Assembly: GCA_963695505.1 (NCBI GenBank)
Contig: CAVOGX010000002.1
Span: 184,037 to 248,036 of the forward strand
From: JACSRF01 sp963695505
Lineage (GTDB): Bacteria > Chloroflexota > Anaerolineae > Promineifilales > Promineifilaceae
DNA length: 64,000 nucleotides
Direction: 5' to 3'
Made by a program: the position numbers and the translations under genes. Numbering within the stretch: the stretch's first letter is position 1; each line of letters opens with the position of its first letter. The notes beneath the pieces are model-generated. The model searched no databases. It saw nothing but the letters and a program-made list of their open reading frames with translations, and was not told the origin of the DNA. Below, one piece after another: positions 34,975 to 45,000 of the stretch.

Positions 34975-36504
34975 CTATTCTCCAACAAAATTATCTTTTA
35001 ACTTGATCTTTTCCACTTTACCATAAGGCGAGTAGGGCAATTCGTCCACGAAGATGACTTCTTTGGGTACTTTGTAGCGGGCCAGACGGGCGCGGCAGAA
35101 TGCTTGCAGTTCGTCAGCGGTGGCGGCCTGGCCCGGTTTGAGGACGGTTACCATGAGACCCACTTCACCCCATTTTTCATCGTGTTTACCGATGAGGGCG
35201 CATTCAGAAACGGCCGTATGCTCGCGAAACACTGCCTCCACCTCCGCCGCATACACGTTCTCCCCACCAGAGATAATCATGTCCTTGAATCGGCCTACGA
35301 TGGTGAAGAAACCGTCTTCATCTATACGCGCCATGTCCCCGGTGTGGAACCAGCCATCCACCAGCGATTTAGCGGTTGCGGTGGGATTCAGCCAGTATCC
35401 GGCACAGACGTGGGGGCCTTTGATACATAATTCGCCCGTTTCGCCTACAGGCACCTCTTTTCCGGCCTCGTCAAGCAGGCGCATCTGGCTGTGAAAGATA
35501 GGTTTGCCAACGCTGCCGGTTTTGGGCACGCTCTCCTCATCGGTCATGCTGAAACAGTTAGGGCCAACTTCAGTAAGGCCGTAGCCCTGACGGAAAACCA
35601 CCCCTTTTTCTTGCCGCCATGCCTCAATTAAAGGTGGCGGGCAAGGTGCGCCGCCGCTGATGAAGAAATGGATATGACTGAAATCGGCCGTTGCGTACAG
35701 AGGGGACTGCCGCCACATTTGGAACAAGGTCGGCACGCCTAAAATGACGGTGCACTTTTCTTCTTGAATCACCTGTAAAGATTTTTCAACATCAAAATCC
35801 TTTGCCAGAATGATGCGCCCACCCAGATAGAGCAGGGGGGTGAGAAAGGCAAAGAGGCCACCGGCATGAAAGAGTGGCGTAAAGACCGGGCTGACGTCGT
35901 GTTCGGTGAGCCCCCAGCTAATGGCAGTGTTGATGCAGTTCCATAACACTTGCCGCTGGGGAATGATGGCCCCTTTGGGGCGGCCGGTGGTGCCGGAAGT
36001 GTAGAGGATGCAGTGAGGGGTGTCGCCGGTAAGGGAGTACGGCCGTTCCGGTTCCATAGCCGCCGCTTCAGCCAAACCTTCTTCATAAGCCGGTGCATCA
36101 GGCAACTGCGCACCACCCAAAGCAGCATAACTGGCAATATTCACTAAAGGGCGCATCTCTTCCAATAACGACCCAAATTCTGGCCCGCAAATCAGCACCT
36201 TGGGCGTGCAGTCATTGACAATATACGCCAGCTCCCGCGCCACCAGCCGCCAGTTCAAGGGTGTAAAAATCGCCCCAATTTTGGCCAGGCCATAAAACAA
36301 GTCCAGGTAAGCGACACTGTTATGGGCCAAAATCGCCACACGGTCACCCGCTTCAATGCCCAGTCCCAGCAGCCAATTGGCGGCCCGGTTGGCACGTTCG
36401 TTTAGCATGGCATAGGTGTAACGCTTGCCGGTTTCTAGCTCCAGCAGCGCCTCACGATTAGGCGTTAAATGCGCGCGTTGGCTCAATAAATCTGCTGTAT
36501 TCAT
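34975..36504 (-). CDS. AMP-dependent acyl-CoA synthetase
   Basis: 509 residues, with an intact frame. Adenylation loop TSGTTGRPKGA, then GYGLTEVGPN, then GRFKDMIISGGENVYAAEVE and C-terminal SPYGKVEKIKL with the catalytic Lys. The aromatic/long-chain-type ANL clade is similar to the gene at 1683-3221. It is the first ligase of the 32-42 kb acyl-CoA group and would load a carboxylic acid onto CoA for the thiolase and SDR. A spacer with GGAGACTGG and CAGTCTC words (34929-34974) separates it from the hydrolase. Confidence 0.9.
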   Translation of the reverse strand: MNTADLLSQRAHLTPNREALLELETGKRYTYAMLNERANRAANWLLGLGIEAGDRVAILAHNSVAYLDLFYGLAKIGAIFTPLNWRLVARELAYIVNDCTPKVLICGPEFGSLLEEMRPLVNIASYAALGGAQLPDAPAYEEGLAEAAAMEPERPYSLTGDTPHCILYTSGTTGRPKGAIIPQRQVLWNCINTAISWGLTEHDVSPVFTPLFHAGGLFAFLTPLLYLGGRIILAKDFDVEKSLQVIQEEKCTVILGVPTLFQMWRQSPLYATADFSHIHFFISGGAPCPPPLIEAWRQEKGVVFRQGYGLTEVGPNCFSMTDEESVPKTGSVGKPIFHSQMRLLDEAGKEVPVGETGELCIKGPHVCAGYWLNPTATAKSLVDGWFHTGDMARIDEDGFFTIVGRFKDMIISGGENVYAAEVEAVFREHTAVSECALIGKHDEKWGEVGLMVTVLKPGQAATADELQAFCRARLARYKVPKEVIFVDELPYSPYGKVEKIKLKDNFVGE

Positions 36505-36541
36505 ACGCTATTCCTGTGATAACACCCAACCTTTTGGGCAG

Positions 36542-37141
36542 CTATTCCGTCAGCACAATGTCCATGCTGTACAGTAATGACATTGCTTCTGGTAAGGCAA
36601 ACCGCGTTTTTTTCAAAACGTTCGCATTGGCGTTAATAGCATAATTTTTTGCGCCGTTGAAATCTGCCTCTGTCAAGTTGGTATGTAAAAAACGACTTTG
36701 CGTAAAATCTGTGCCCGTGCAATTAGCTCGGGTCAGGTCTGCTTCTGAAAAGTCCGCATCCCTGGCGATACAATCCACAAAATCACTTTGCTGCAGGCTG
36801 ATGCCAAAAAATGTGCTGTAGCTGATGGCGCATTCATGAAAATTTATCGGTTTCGGAAGGGTAAATTGGGGCCAATCCGCATTGGCCCAATTCACGCCTA
36901 TGACCTGGCACTGAACAAAATGGGTGTCGGCAAATGAGCTGCCGTCAACGGCCGTTAAGCTCAGATCGCAGGCTTCAAAATGACAACCACGAAATCGGCA
37001 ATCAACAAACTGTACCTCGCGGAACACGCAGCGGGTAAACCGGCAATCGTAGAACATCTTCCCTGTAATGACGTTGTTATCCGCCACTTGCAGCTCTTTG
37101 AAATGCTCACCGTCGAATTCGGTTTGCGTGCCGTCAATCAT
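36542..37141 (-). CDS. Pentapeptide-repeat protein
   Basis: 199 residues made largely of A(D/N)LxX-type pentapeptides: CRFTRCVFREVQFVDCRFRG, CHFEACDLSLTAVDG and ADFSEADLTRANCTGTDFTQ. Such proteins fold as a right-handed quadrilateral helix; some mimic DNA and protect gyrase, as Qnr does. The repeat face carries Cys, Phe and Leu, and the last 20 residues (LPEAMSLLYSMDIV) probably form a capping helix. It lies 37 bases after the SDR-side gene start region's neighbour and before a ligase, with no clear link to acyl-CoA chemistry. Function unknown. Confidence 0.88.
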   Translation of the reverse strand: MIDGTQTEFDGEHFKELQVADNNVITGKMFYDCRFTRCVFREVQFVDCRFRGCHFEACDLSLTAVDGSSFADTHFVQCQVIGVNWANADWPQFTLPKPINFHECAISYSTFFGISLQQSDFVDCIARDADFSEADLTRANCTGTDFTQSRFLHTNLTEADFNGAKNYAINANANVLKKTRFALPEAMSLLYSMDIVLTE

Positions 37142-37158
37142 GATTGCACTGTCCGTAA

Positions 37159-37917
37159 TCAGGTGCCGACGACGATACCGCCGTCTACGCGCAGGGTTTC
37201 GCCGCTGATGAAGCTGGCTTCGTCGGAGGCCAGGAATAGGTACGCGTTGGCAATGTCGCGGGGTTGACCCATGCGCCTCAAGGGCGTCCGCGCGACCATG
37301 CCGTCGAGGACTTTTTGGGGCATTTGCTGTACCATCTCAGTGAGGGTAAAGCCGGGAGCCACGGCATTGACGCGCACACCAAACCGGCCCAGCTCCCGCG
37401 CCCACACTTTGGTCATGCCGATCACACCCGATTTCGTGGCCACGTAGTTCGTTTGCCCAAAGTTGCCGTCCAGGCCTACAATGGAGGAGGCGTTGAGGAT
37501 GACCCCGCTGCCTTGATTGATCATGATGGGTGCGACAGATTGGGTGCAGTTGAAGACACCCTTCAGGTTGACGCTAATGACCAAATCGAAATCAGCCTCA
37601 CTCATGAAGCCGACCAGCTCGCCTTCTTTGACCTTGACCAGTTGGCCGTCCCGCAAGACGCCGGCGTTGTTGACGAGAATGTCGATACGGCCGTATTCCG
37701 CCATCACCGCCTCAATCCATTCCTGCACCGCCAGCCGGTCGGCAATGTTTACTTTGTAAAATTTCGCGCCAATTTCCGCGGCCGTAGCTTCGCCAGCCTC
37801 GGCATTCACGTCGCAAATAACTACTTTTGCGCCTTCTTCGGCAAAACGAACGGCCGTGGCCTTGCCAATGCCTGCTGCGCCACCGGTTACCAGTGCTACT
37901 CTATCTTTCAATCTCAT
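37159..37917 (-). CDS. Short-chain dehydrogenase/reductase (FabG-like)
   Basis: 252 residues, classical SDR. Cofactor loop TGGAAGIGKAT, NNAG motif at 83-86, catalytic Ser144, Tyr158 and Lys162 (YVATK). Asp36 at the end of the second strand favours NAD(H) over NADP(H). The end GGIVVGT is typical of 3-oxoacyl reductases or 3-hydroxyacyl-CoA dehydrogenases. Context among a KAS III-like enzyme, ligases and thiolase supports action on 3-oxoacyl or 3-hydroxyacyl thioesters. Confidence 0.92.
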   Translation of the reverse strand: MRLKDRVALVTGGAAGIGKATAVRFAEEGAKVVICDVNAEAGEATAAEIGAKFYKVNIADRLAVQEWIEAVMAEYGRIDILVNNAGVLRDGQLVKVKEGELVGFMSEADFDLVISVNLKGVFNCTQSVAPIMINQGSGVILNASSIVGLDGNFGQTNYVATKSGVIGMTKVWARELGRFGVRVNAVAPGFTLTEMVQQMPQKVLDGMVARTPLRRMGQPRDIANAYLFLASDEASFISGETLRVDGGIVVGT

Positions 37918-37939
37918 TTTATAGCTCCTTTTGTCTAAA

Positions 37940-38010
37940 TTTTTTGGTTAGTTTGCTGGTTTGTTCGTTGATTAGCCAACCATCCAACTAGCTAACCATC
38001 AAACCACCCT
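37940..38010. repeat. Intergenic hairpin built from GGTTNG/CNAACC words
   Basis: TTGGTTAGTTTGCTGGTTTG on the left is followed by AGCCAACC, AACTAGC and AACCATCAAACC on the right. It is the fourth member of the class, between the KAS III-like gene and the SDR gene. The remaining bases to 38081 hold nothing recognisable. Confidence 0.6.
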
Positions 38011-38081
38011 AATCTACTGAATCATGCGGGAGTGGGTTTTTTCGTACATTCCACTAGCCAAATCAAACCACTGAATCTAAA

Positions 38082-39140
38082 TCATCGTCCCCATTTCACA
38101 ATGCCTGCCGCCCAAACGTAGCCAATGCCAGCGGCCACAATCGCCATCAGGTCGCCATCCTTGAGTCGGCCCTGCTTCAGCCCTTCGCGGATGCCAAACA
38201 TGGCGTCCTGCTCGCCGGTGTGGCCGATGTCGTGCAGGTACACAGACTGCTCCTCTGCCAACCCCAGGCGCGCCAGCATCTCCTTGTGCCCAGAGGGCTT
38301 GATGAGGACCATGTTCAAAAAGTCCAGGTCTGCCTTGGTGAAAGGCGTGCCGTCGGGCTTTTGGCCACTTTTGCGCAGCGCCTCGTCCACGCAGTGAAGC
38401 CAGTTGTCCATGCTGACTTCGTTCAAGCGGCCCTTCATCGCTTCCGGCTCCAGCAGGTCAAAGTAGAACTGCTCTTCGTCTATGGCTTCCGGTTTGCCCA
38501 TGGCCTGCGGATTGGGGAAGAAGGCCGTGCCGCTGGCGGGCACCAGCACGTGCTTGCTCATAAAGCCATCGGCCATGAGGTGCGCGCCGAGGACGTGGTT
38601 GCGCGGGTGGTTTTTGCGCAGCAGCATCGCCCCGCCGCCGCTGCCAATGTTCCACAAAAAGGTGGTGCGCGGATTGTTGAAGTTGATGAAGTCGGAGACG
38701 CGATAGCCCCCGGCAATGAGGACCGTGTTGATTTCCGGATCGGCGATCATCATATCCTTGGCCATTTTCATGGCGCCTACGGTGGTGGCGCAGCGCGTGT
38801 GGACGTCCATGGCCCAGGCGTTAGTGGCCCCAATTTCGTAGGCCATGTGAATGCCGGAGGTCCACAGCAGATATTCGCGCCACTCTTCGGTGGTGTTGAG
38901 TACCACGTCAATCTCTTTGGGGTCTACGCCGCCGTTGGCCAGGCAGTCCAGGGCGGCTTTGATGCCCATTTCGTTGGGGTGGTCGTCGGGGCCACCTACG
39001 TGTTTACCGGTGATGCCCAATTTGTCGCGGATGACCCATTCCGGGTAGCCACTGCGCTCGGCGATGTCGGCGGCGGTCAGGTAGCCTTTTGGGGAATATG
39101 TGCCGATGCTGACAATGCCGACGGTTGTTTGTTCTTTCAT
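38082..39140 (-). CDS. KAS III-like (3-oxoacyl-ACP synthase III family) enzyme
   Basis: 352 residues. The nucleophile is Cys117 in DVHTRCATTVGA. The GGGAMLL glycine-rich segment and DIGHTGEQDAMFGI are present. In the last, the canonical Asn of GNT is replaced by His, and the PHQAN-type motif reads KPSGHKEML. It therefore differs from house-keeping FabH and probably uses acyl-CoA rather than acyl-ACP partners (inference). Related proteins are often found beside acyl-CoA ligases. It is followed by the SDR gene after a hairpin spacer and preceded by a hydrolase and a ligase. Confidence 0.86.
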   Translation of the reverse strand: MKEQTTVGIVSIGTYSPKGYLTAADIAERSGYPEWVIRDKLGITGKHVGGPDDHPNEMGIKAALDCLANGGVDPKEIDVVLNTTEEWREYLLWTSGIHMAYEIGATNAWAMDVHTRCATTVGAMKMAKDMMIADPEINTVLIAGGYRVSDFINFNNPRTTFLWNIGSGGGAMLLRKNHPRNHVLGAHLMADGFMSKHVLVPASGTAFFPNPQAMGKPEAIDEEQFYFDLLEPEAMKGRLNEVSMDNWLHCVDEALRKSGQKPDGTPFTKADLDFLNMVLIKPSGHKEMLARLGLAEEQSVYLHDIGHTGEQDAMFGIREGLKQGRLKDGDLMAIVAAGIGYVWAAGIVKWGR

Positions 39141-39184
39141 AAGTTTATGTCACTATGGAAGCGGGCTTTCGCCCACTCCTCACT

Positions 39185-40030
39185 TTACTCTCCTAAAATG
39201 AAAGCAGTGATTTTGTCCACAACTGTGTGAGCATTGTCGCCAAATATCATGGTGACGTGATTGCCCGGAACCTGCTGGTAAGTGCAGTTAGCGAAAAGCA
39301 CGGCCGTTTCTCTGGCCATCTGCTCCGACAAAATGGGGGGCGCACCGGACGGGCCGTAAGGTTGGGGAGCATTGAGCAGCAGAACCGGCTGATGGATAGC
39401 TGCCACGTACTCAGCCCACGGTTCGGCATACTCCCCATCAATGGTCTGCCCGATGATTTCCGGGGTAGCGTGAGTTTGGACTGTGCCATCGGCGTTGACG
39501 CGCACGTCGGAGCGGTAGTACGATTCCAGAGAATCGTCCCAATAGCCCTGCAGGTAAGGCATCTGTTTCATTGCCGCCAGGTAAGCATCCATAGAGGGCT
39601 GCCGCTGCCGCAGCCGCTCCAGCGAAGCCTTGATCAGCTCCACGGTTTCGGGTTTGATGAGCAGGTGCGAGGAGTCGAGTATCACCAACTTGGGGAAACG
39701 GTGGGGGTATCGGGCGGCGAGCATGATGCCCACCAACGCGCCGAAAGAGTGGCCCACGGGTACGGCCGTTTCCACCCCCATTCCATCCAGTAAACCCAGC
39801 ATATCGGCCACGTAAGCCCCCATGCCGTATCCCGATTCCGGCTTATCGCTCAGGCCGCGCCCGCGAAAATCCACCGCCAGCGTGCGCAGCCGCGGGCTTA
39901 GGCCAGCAGCAGCCAACCCGTCAAAACAGTGCGCGTTAGCCGTCAACCCTGGCAGCAGCAGCAGCGGCGGCATGCCGCCGGGGCGCTCCAGATAGTGCAA
40001 ACGCAGGTTGTTGGTGGTGATATAGTTCAT
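39185..40030 (-). CDS. Alpha/beta hydrolase
   Basis: 281 residues with Ser95 in PVGHSFGALVG as nucleophile, LLLPGLTANAHCFDGL as oxyanion region, an acid near LLNAPQPYGPSG and the His in VPGNHVTMIFG. The cap domain is helical (KASLERLRQRQPSMDAYLAAM). Its ATG lies within TTCAT, which is also the outer border of a solo IS605-type hairpin (40026-40080), so the hairpin occupies the site where its Shine-Dalgarno would be. Substrate unknown. It probably belongs to the acyl-CoA group. Confidence 0.87.
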   Translation of the reverse strand: MNYITTNNLRLHYLERPGGMPPLLLLPGLTANAHCFDGLAAAGLSPRLRTLAVDFRGRGLSDKPESGYGMGAYVADMLGLLDGMGVETAVPVGHSFGALVGIMLAARYPHRFPKLVILDSSHLLIKPETVELIKASLERLRQRQPSMDAYLAAMKQMPYLQGYWDDSLESYYRSDVRVNADGTVQTHATPEIIGQTIDGEYAEPWAEYVAAIHQPVLLLNAPQPYGPSGAPPILSEQMARETAVLFANCTYQQVPGNHVTMIFGDNAHTVVDKITAFILGE

Positions 40031-40080
40031 AAAATCTCCCGGCGCGGAAACCCCGTAGCTTTGCTGCGGGAGGAAGCGCC
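40026..40080 (+). repeat. Solo IS605-type end hairpin, copy 2
   Basis: It begins TTCATAAAATCTCCCGGCGC and ends AGGAAGCGCC, about 90% identical to the left end of the TnpB element at 24874-24929. CTCCCG and CGGGAG pair as the stem. No transposase accompanies it. It is either a relic left by the element or a non-autonomous palindromic derivative. Confidence 0.75.
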
Positions 40081-40091
40081 GTTTATCTTCG

Positions 40092-41633
40092 TTAAATATG
40101 GATTCCTTTTTCCGCCCAGTATGGTTCGCGCATGACGCGCTTCAGCGTTTTGCCCGCCACGCTGCGCGGAAAATCTTCCATGATGATGACTTCGTGCACT
40201 TTTTGGAAGCGGGCTTCGACGCGTTCGTTGATCCAGTTGCGCAGCGCCAGCGGCGTCACGGCAGCGCCTGGTCGTAATATTACGGCCGCCACCGGCGTTT
40301 CGCCCCATTTTTCATCAGGCACCCCGAAAACGGCCGTTTCCCGCACGTCCGGGTGCTGCACGGCAATCTCCTCAATGTCACGGGGGAATACATTCACCCC
40401 GCCGGAGATAATCAAATCCTTTTGACGGTCTACCAGGTATAAAAAACCATCCTCGTCCACATAGCCCAGGTCGCCGCTATAGAGCCAGCCGTCGCGGATG
40501 GCGCTGGCCGTGAGGTCTGGCCGTTTGTAGTAGCCGGGCATGGTGATGGGGCCGCGCCCCACAATTTCGCCCACTTCACCAGGGTCGCAGTCCGCGCTGG
40601 CTTCACTCACAATGCGCATCTCAAAATTGGGTGGTGGTGTGCCCACCGACCCCGGCTTGCGCGGAAAGTCAAACTTGTCAAGGATGGTGACAAAGCCTTC
40701 GGTTAGACCGTACAACTCCGAGAAGCGCCCCGGAAGGTGGCGGTCCAGCGCTTGCTTGTGTTCCAGATGCAGCGGCGCGCCGACTGAGCAGATCATCTGC
40801 AGCGACTGCATTTTTGCGCCATCAAAGTTGGGGGCGTGCATCATGGCAATGATTTGCGAGGGCACCATCATGGTGTGGGTAACTTGATGTTCGACAACAG
40901 CCTCAATCATAGCCGCCGGGTCGAATTGGCGGTGCAAAATATAGGTTGCGCCCTGGAAAAAGGCGGGCATAAGGGTAAGAAAAGCGCCGTTGAAGATGAT
41001 GGAGCCGGTGTGCAGCACTACGCTTTCCGGGGTAATGCGGTAGCTGAGACCAAAGGAGGTGCAGTAGGCGTAACGAATGGCATGGGTATGCACGATGCCT
41101 TTGGGCAGGCCGGTAGTGCCGCTGCTGTAAATAATGTTGAAGGGGTCGTCGCGCAGTACGGCCGTTTTCGGCGGCTCACTCTCTGCGGCGGCGGCCGTCA
41201 GGGCGTGATAAGCCTGGTAGCCTGGTTTTTCGCCATCGGACAGCAGGAAACGGCCGTCGGCAATGTTAGGCAGCTCATCCCGCAAGGGGTCCAAAATGCG
41301 CGTAAAGGCGGCGTCCGTCACCACCGCCAGGGCATCCGAGTCATTGAGCAGGCGCGTCAGCCCTGTACCACGCAGCAGCGGGCTGAGGGGCACCACCACC
41401 ATGCCCGTCTTGGCCACCGCCCAGTAAATTTCCAGCAGTTCCAGGCAGTTGCCCAAAATGGTGGCCACCTTGTCCCCTTTTTTCAGGCCCAGCTCCAGCA
41501 GGGCATTGGCCAGGCGGTTTACGTGGGCATTAAACTGCCGGTAGGTCAGACGCTGTTCTTCAAAAATGACGGCCAGGTGGTCAGGACGATATTGGGCGTG
41601 GTGGGCCAGTAAGGTGTGTATGGTTTCGTTCAT
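40092..41633 (-). CDS. AMP-dependent acyl-CoA synthetase
   Basis: 513 residues. Loop SSGTTGLPKGIVHTHA, LYGLTEGFVTILDKF, hinge DRQKDLIISGGVNVFPRDIE and the catalytic Lys in SVAGKTLKRVM. An ATG at 41633 is used; an in-frame TTG six codons upstream overlaps the preceding small gene. Compared with the other two ligases, the binding pocket sequence FNGAFLTLMPAFFQGATYIL differs, so a different acid is likely. It is first in the KAS III/hydrolase/SDR run. Confidence 0.9.
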   Translation of the reverse strand: MNETIHTLLAHHAQYRPDHLAVIFEEQRLTYRQFNAHVNRLANALLELGLKKGDKVATILGNCLELLEIYWAVAKTGMVVVPLSPLLRGTGLTRLLNDSDALAVVTDAAFTRILDPLRDELPNIADGRFLLSDGEKPGYQAYHALTAAAAESEPPKTAVLRDDPFNIIYSSGTTGLPKGIVHTHAIRYAYCTSFGLSYRITPESVVLHTGSIIFNGAFLTLMPAFFQGATYILHRQFDPAAMIEAVVEHQVTHTMMVPSQIIAMMHAPNFDGAKMQSLQMICSVGAPLHLEHKQALDRHLPGRFSELYGLTEGFVTILDKFDFPRKPGSVGTPPPNFEMRIVSEASADCDPGEVGEIVGRGPITMPGYYKRPDLTASAIRDGWLYSGDLGYVDEDGFLYLVDRQKDLIISGGVNVFPRDIEEIAVQHPDVRETAVFGVPDEKWGETPVAAVILRPGAAVTPLALRNWINERVEARFQKVHEVIIMEDFPRSVAGKTLKRVMREPYWAEKGIHI

Positions 41634-41647
41634 AGCCTGGAAAGCGG

Positions 41648-41863
41648 TCAAGGATTGGGCATGGGTGGCTGTGTGTTCGCTGCCACGTTTCCCTCACCAA
41701 GCTCCACAAATTTGGCGATAAACTGCAGGGCATCTTCAATTTGGGTGAAATAAGTTTCTTCGCTGGTTTGCACGTGGCGAATCAGGCCGCGCCATGCTGC
41801 GGGGCTGACTTCTGGTTCTTGTGTAAAGCGCACGACAAATGAGGTAACGGCCGTTTCCGACAT
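41648..41863 (-). CDS. Small hypothetical protein
   Basis: 71 residues: MSETAVTSFVVRFTQEPEVS followed by AWRGLIRHVQTSEETYFTQIEDALQFIAKFVEL. The helix pattern suits a compact alpha/beta protein. AGGTAGG precedes the ATG at 41863; the longer frame to 41914 is unlikely. The stop lies next to the ligase start, so the two are co-transcribed. It contains one ACGGCCGT site. No family recognised. Confidence 0.65.
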   Translation of the reverse strand: MSETAVTSFVVRFTQEPEVSPAAWRGLIRHVQTSEETYFTQIEDALQFIAKFVELGEGNVAANTQPPMPNP

Positions 41864-42007
41864 GCCAATCCTACCTGTTTTTCTCGATCTGCGGGGGTGA
41901 GGGCCGGGCCACACCTCCTCCTTTCTCTCCGTTCAGATAGGATAGCAAAACTAAGTTGCACAAAAGTAACAAATGGGCCTGAGGTTGTCGCTTGTTGGTG
42001 GCTGGTT

Positions 42008-45000
42008 TCAGGCCTCACGTAGGGCGTGGTAGAGCGTCTGGGTAGCCTCGGTAGGCGCTACACCTAACTCTGCTTGCAGCCGTTCCTGGCAGCGCTGATA
42101 GGTGCGCATGGCTTGCACCCGTTTGCCCTGGGCTGCGTAGGCCTGCATCAGCACGCGATATGCCTGCTCCCAGCAGTTGTCCCGGCCCAAAATAATTTGG
42201 GCCGCACTAATAGCTTCATCCCATTCCTGTTTTTGGAGTAACAACAGGGCCAGCCGTTCGGCCGTCTGTAAAAACATGGTCAGCAGCCGCTCGCGGCGTT
42301 CGCTGCACCACGTTTCGTATGGATATTCTTGCAAAAAGTCGCCGTGGTAAAGCTGCAGCGCTTGGTGATAAACGGCCGTTGCCCGCACATCGGGATATAG
42401 GGCATCCCCTTCAGCCACCAACTGCTCGAATACGGCCGTGTCCAGCCACAAATCCGCCTCCGGCCGCAGCCCATACCGCGAATCGTCCCGCACAATAAAT
42501 GCTGAAGGCGCATTTCGCTCACGGGCTGGCTCTAAAACATTCAACAGCGAACTGTAGGCGATTTTGAAATCCCGCTGCGCCTGCTCCGGTTCAAGTTCTG
42601 GCCAAACCATTTCCACAATTTGCTCCCTTTCCAGCATAGCGGGTTGGTAGGTGGCCAACAGTAAAAACAACTGCCGCGCCTTTTTGCGTTTCCAATCCTG
42701 AGCAGCAATCTCTTCTATGCCACGCCACGCCTGGAATGACCCCAAAAGCTGCAAACGGAGCTGGTAGCCAGGATGCACCTGCAGTCGCGCCAGCCCCAAA
42801 CTCTGCAAAAGCCGGGTGGCGTAAGCGCTCTGGTGGGTATGGTCGCGCCCTACGAGCAGTAAGGGTGTCAGCACGGGTGGGTGGGGCGGGCCGAGCAGCG
42901 TGCGGCGCTGGAAGAGGTAGCCACAATCATGGATCTGGACCAATTGCAGCAGGTCGGTTACGTCGCGCTGCAAACGGGCGGTGTCATCTGTTCTGTACCA
43001 TACCAGGCTTTGCCACAGGCGCGTGACGGTCTGCCCATAGCTATCCCCCGATTCGCGAAAACCGGTGTCCGCTTGGGCTAACCAGTGAGCGGCCTCGCCG
43101 TACTGCCCCACCAGGGCATAGGCTGCGCCTAATGTAACGCGAATGCAAGCCATTACCCATTCATCACCGGCAGCATGGGCCAACTCTATACCCGCAACGG
43201 CCGTTTCCTGCGCCCGGGCCAAATCTCCGCGAAAACCATAAGCCTGGCACAGCCCCCAATTCGCCTCCACCTTCAGGCGCGGTACGTCAATTTGCTCGCT
43301 GAGAGCAACGGCCGTTTGAAAACAGCGGGTGGCCTCTTCGTATCCCTGCTCGTCCTTGCGCAGCAGCCAGGCATGCCCCTGCCGCATGTGGCCAACGGCC
43401 GTTACAAACTGGGATTGCAATTTTTCACCGCGCTGCGTGCCCTCCACAGCATATTGAAAGGCTGCATCCCTTTCACCCTGAAAAGCCAGAATGAGTGAGA
43501 GAATGAGCAGCGTTTCGCGGTGGGCACGGGGCCGGTTGACGGGAGCCTGCTGCTCGGCTTGCAGCCGTTCTTCCAGAAGCTGCCGGGCCTCATCCAGCCG
43601 CCCGGTGCGCAGCAGCAGCCGTACCGGAATCTCAGCCATGTCCGGCCCCTCGTGGCGCAGTTCTCGCGCCTGGGCCTGGTAAGCTTGCGCCTGCTCCAGC
43701 CGTCCCAGATTCAGCATATTTTCCGCCAGCAAGTCTAACAGGCGGGCGCGGCTCTCCCGGTCCTCTTGACCTTCGCTCAGGCGCAGCGCTTCCTGCAGCA
43801 GCACGTCAGCCTGGGTGGCGTTGACCGTATCCAAATAGACGCGCGCCTGCCCCCTTAGCGCCTGACCGATGGCCGGAATGTTGTTCTGGCTGCGGCTGCG
43901 AATTTCAGCTTGCTTGTACCAGCCCAGCGCTTCGTCGAAATGGCTGCGCAGGCGGGCAATGTCGCCCAAATAAGCCAGCAGGGGAGGGAACGCTTCCAGG
44001 CTTTGCGGGTCTAATCGGGTGAGCCAACTGGCTAAAGTATCGAGCCGCCCGGCCTGCACCATGTCGCGGCCCACACCGGCCAATAAGTGGGCGGCCGTGC
44101 CCTGGTCACCAGCTTCCAGCAAGTGATAAATGGCCTCTTCCGGCTGCTCACGGGCAAGATAGAGGGTGGCAGCTTTCTGGTGCCAATGCTGCCGTTGTGC
44201 TTGAGAGACCTGATGCTGGAGCAGGTCGCGGAAGAGGTGATGGTAGCGCGCATAGCCATCGCCCAGGTCGACAAGGAAGAGGCCATTTTCGCGCAAATAG
44301 CGCAGCAGCGAGCGGCTATCATGCTGGTCCCGCAGGGCGTCACACTGTTCGGCGGTGAATTGGCGCAAAACGGCCGTTTCTCGCAAAAATTGCTGCACGT
44401 CAGCCGGCTGTTGGGCCAGCACTTCTTGCGCCAGGTAGGCAAACAGGTCGCCGCCGGAAAGCTGCCCCAGCGCTTCATCCAGTGTTACAGAGCCACCTTG
44501 CAGCCGCTGCCAGACCAATTGCAGGGCGATGGGCCACCCCTCGCTTCGCGTAGCCAACAAGTCTATTTGCTCATCTGCCAGCGGGTAGGCATATTGTTCT
44601 TGAAAGAGGTGGGCAATTTCGTCAGCGGTAAAAGCGAGGGCCTCTTGGGTGACATCTAGCACTTCGCCGCGTACGCGCCAGTTAAGCATGGTGGGCAGTT
44701 GCATTGGGTAGCGTGAAGATAGAATTACGTGCAGGGTCTGCGGGCCGCGCCCAATGAGGCGGTCGAGAAGGCGTAAGGTCTCGCCATTTTGGTTCAGGTG
44801 ATGAGCATCGTCCAGCACCAGCAGCAGTGAGGCAGGGATTTGGCTGAGCTCGTTGCTCAGGGTGTCGGTTACAGCCGTCCACATTTCGGCGGTTTGCTCC
44901 TGCTTTTCTAACAAAGCCAGGGGGGCAGCAGAGAGAGGGAAAGCCGTATTTTGCAGTGTATGAACCAGATGCAGCAAAAACACCTGGGGATCGGCGTCTT

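Noticed and set aside
37159..41633. oleABCD olefin biosynthesis cluster (KAS III-like, hydrolase, AMP ligase, SDR)
   Set aside because: The hydrolases have a Ser nucleophile (GHSFG) instead of the Asp of OleB, and the SDR is a classical 252-residue FabG type rather than the longer OleD. The order resembles ole only superficially.
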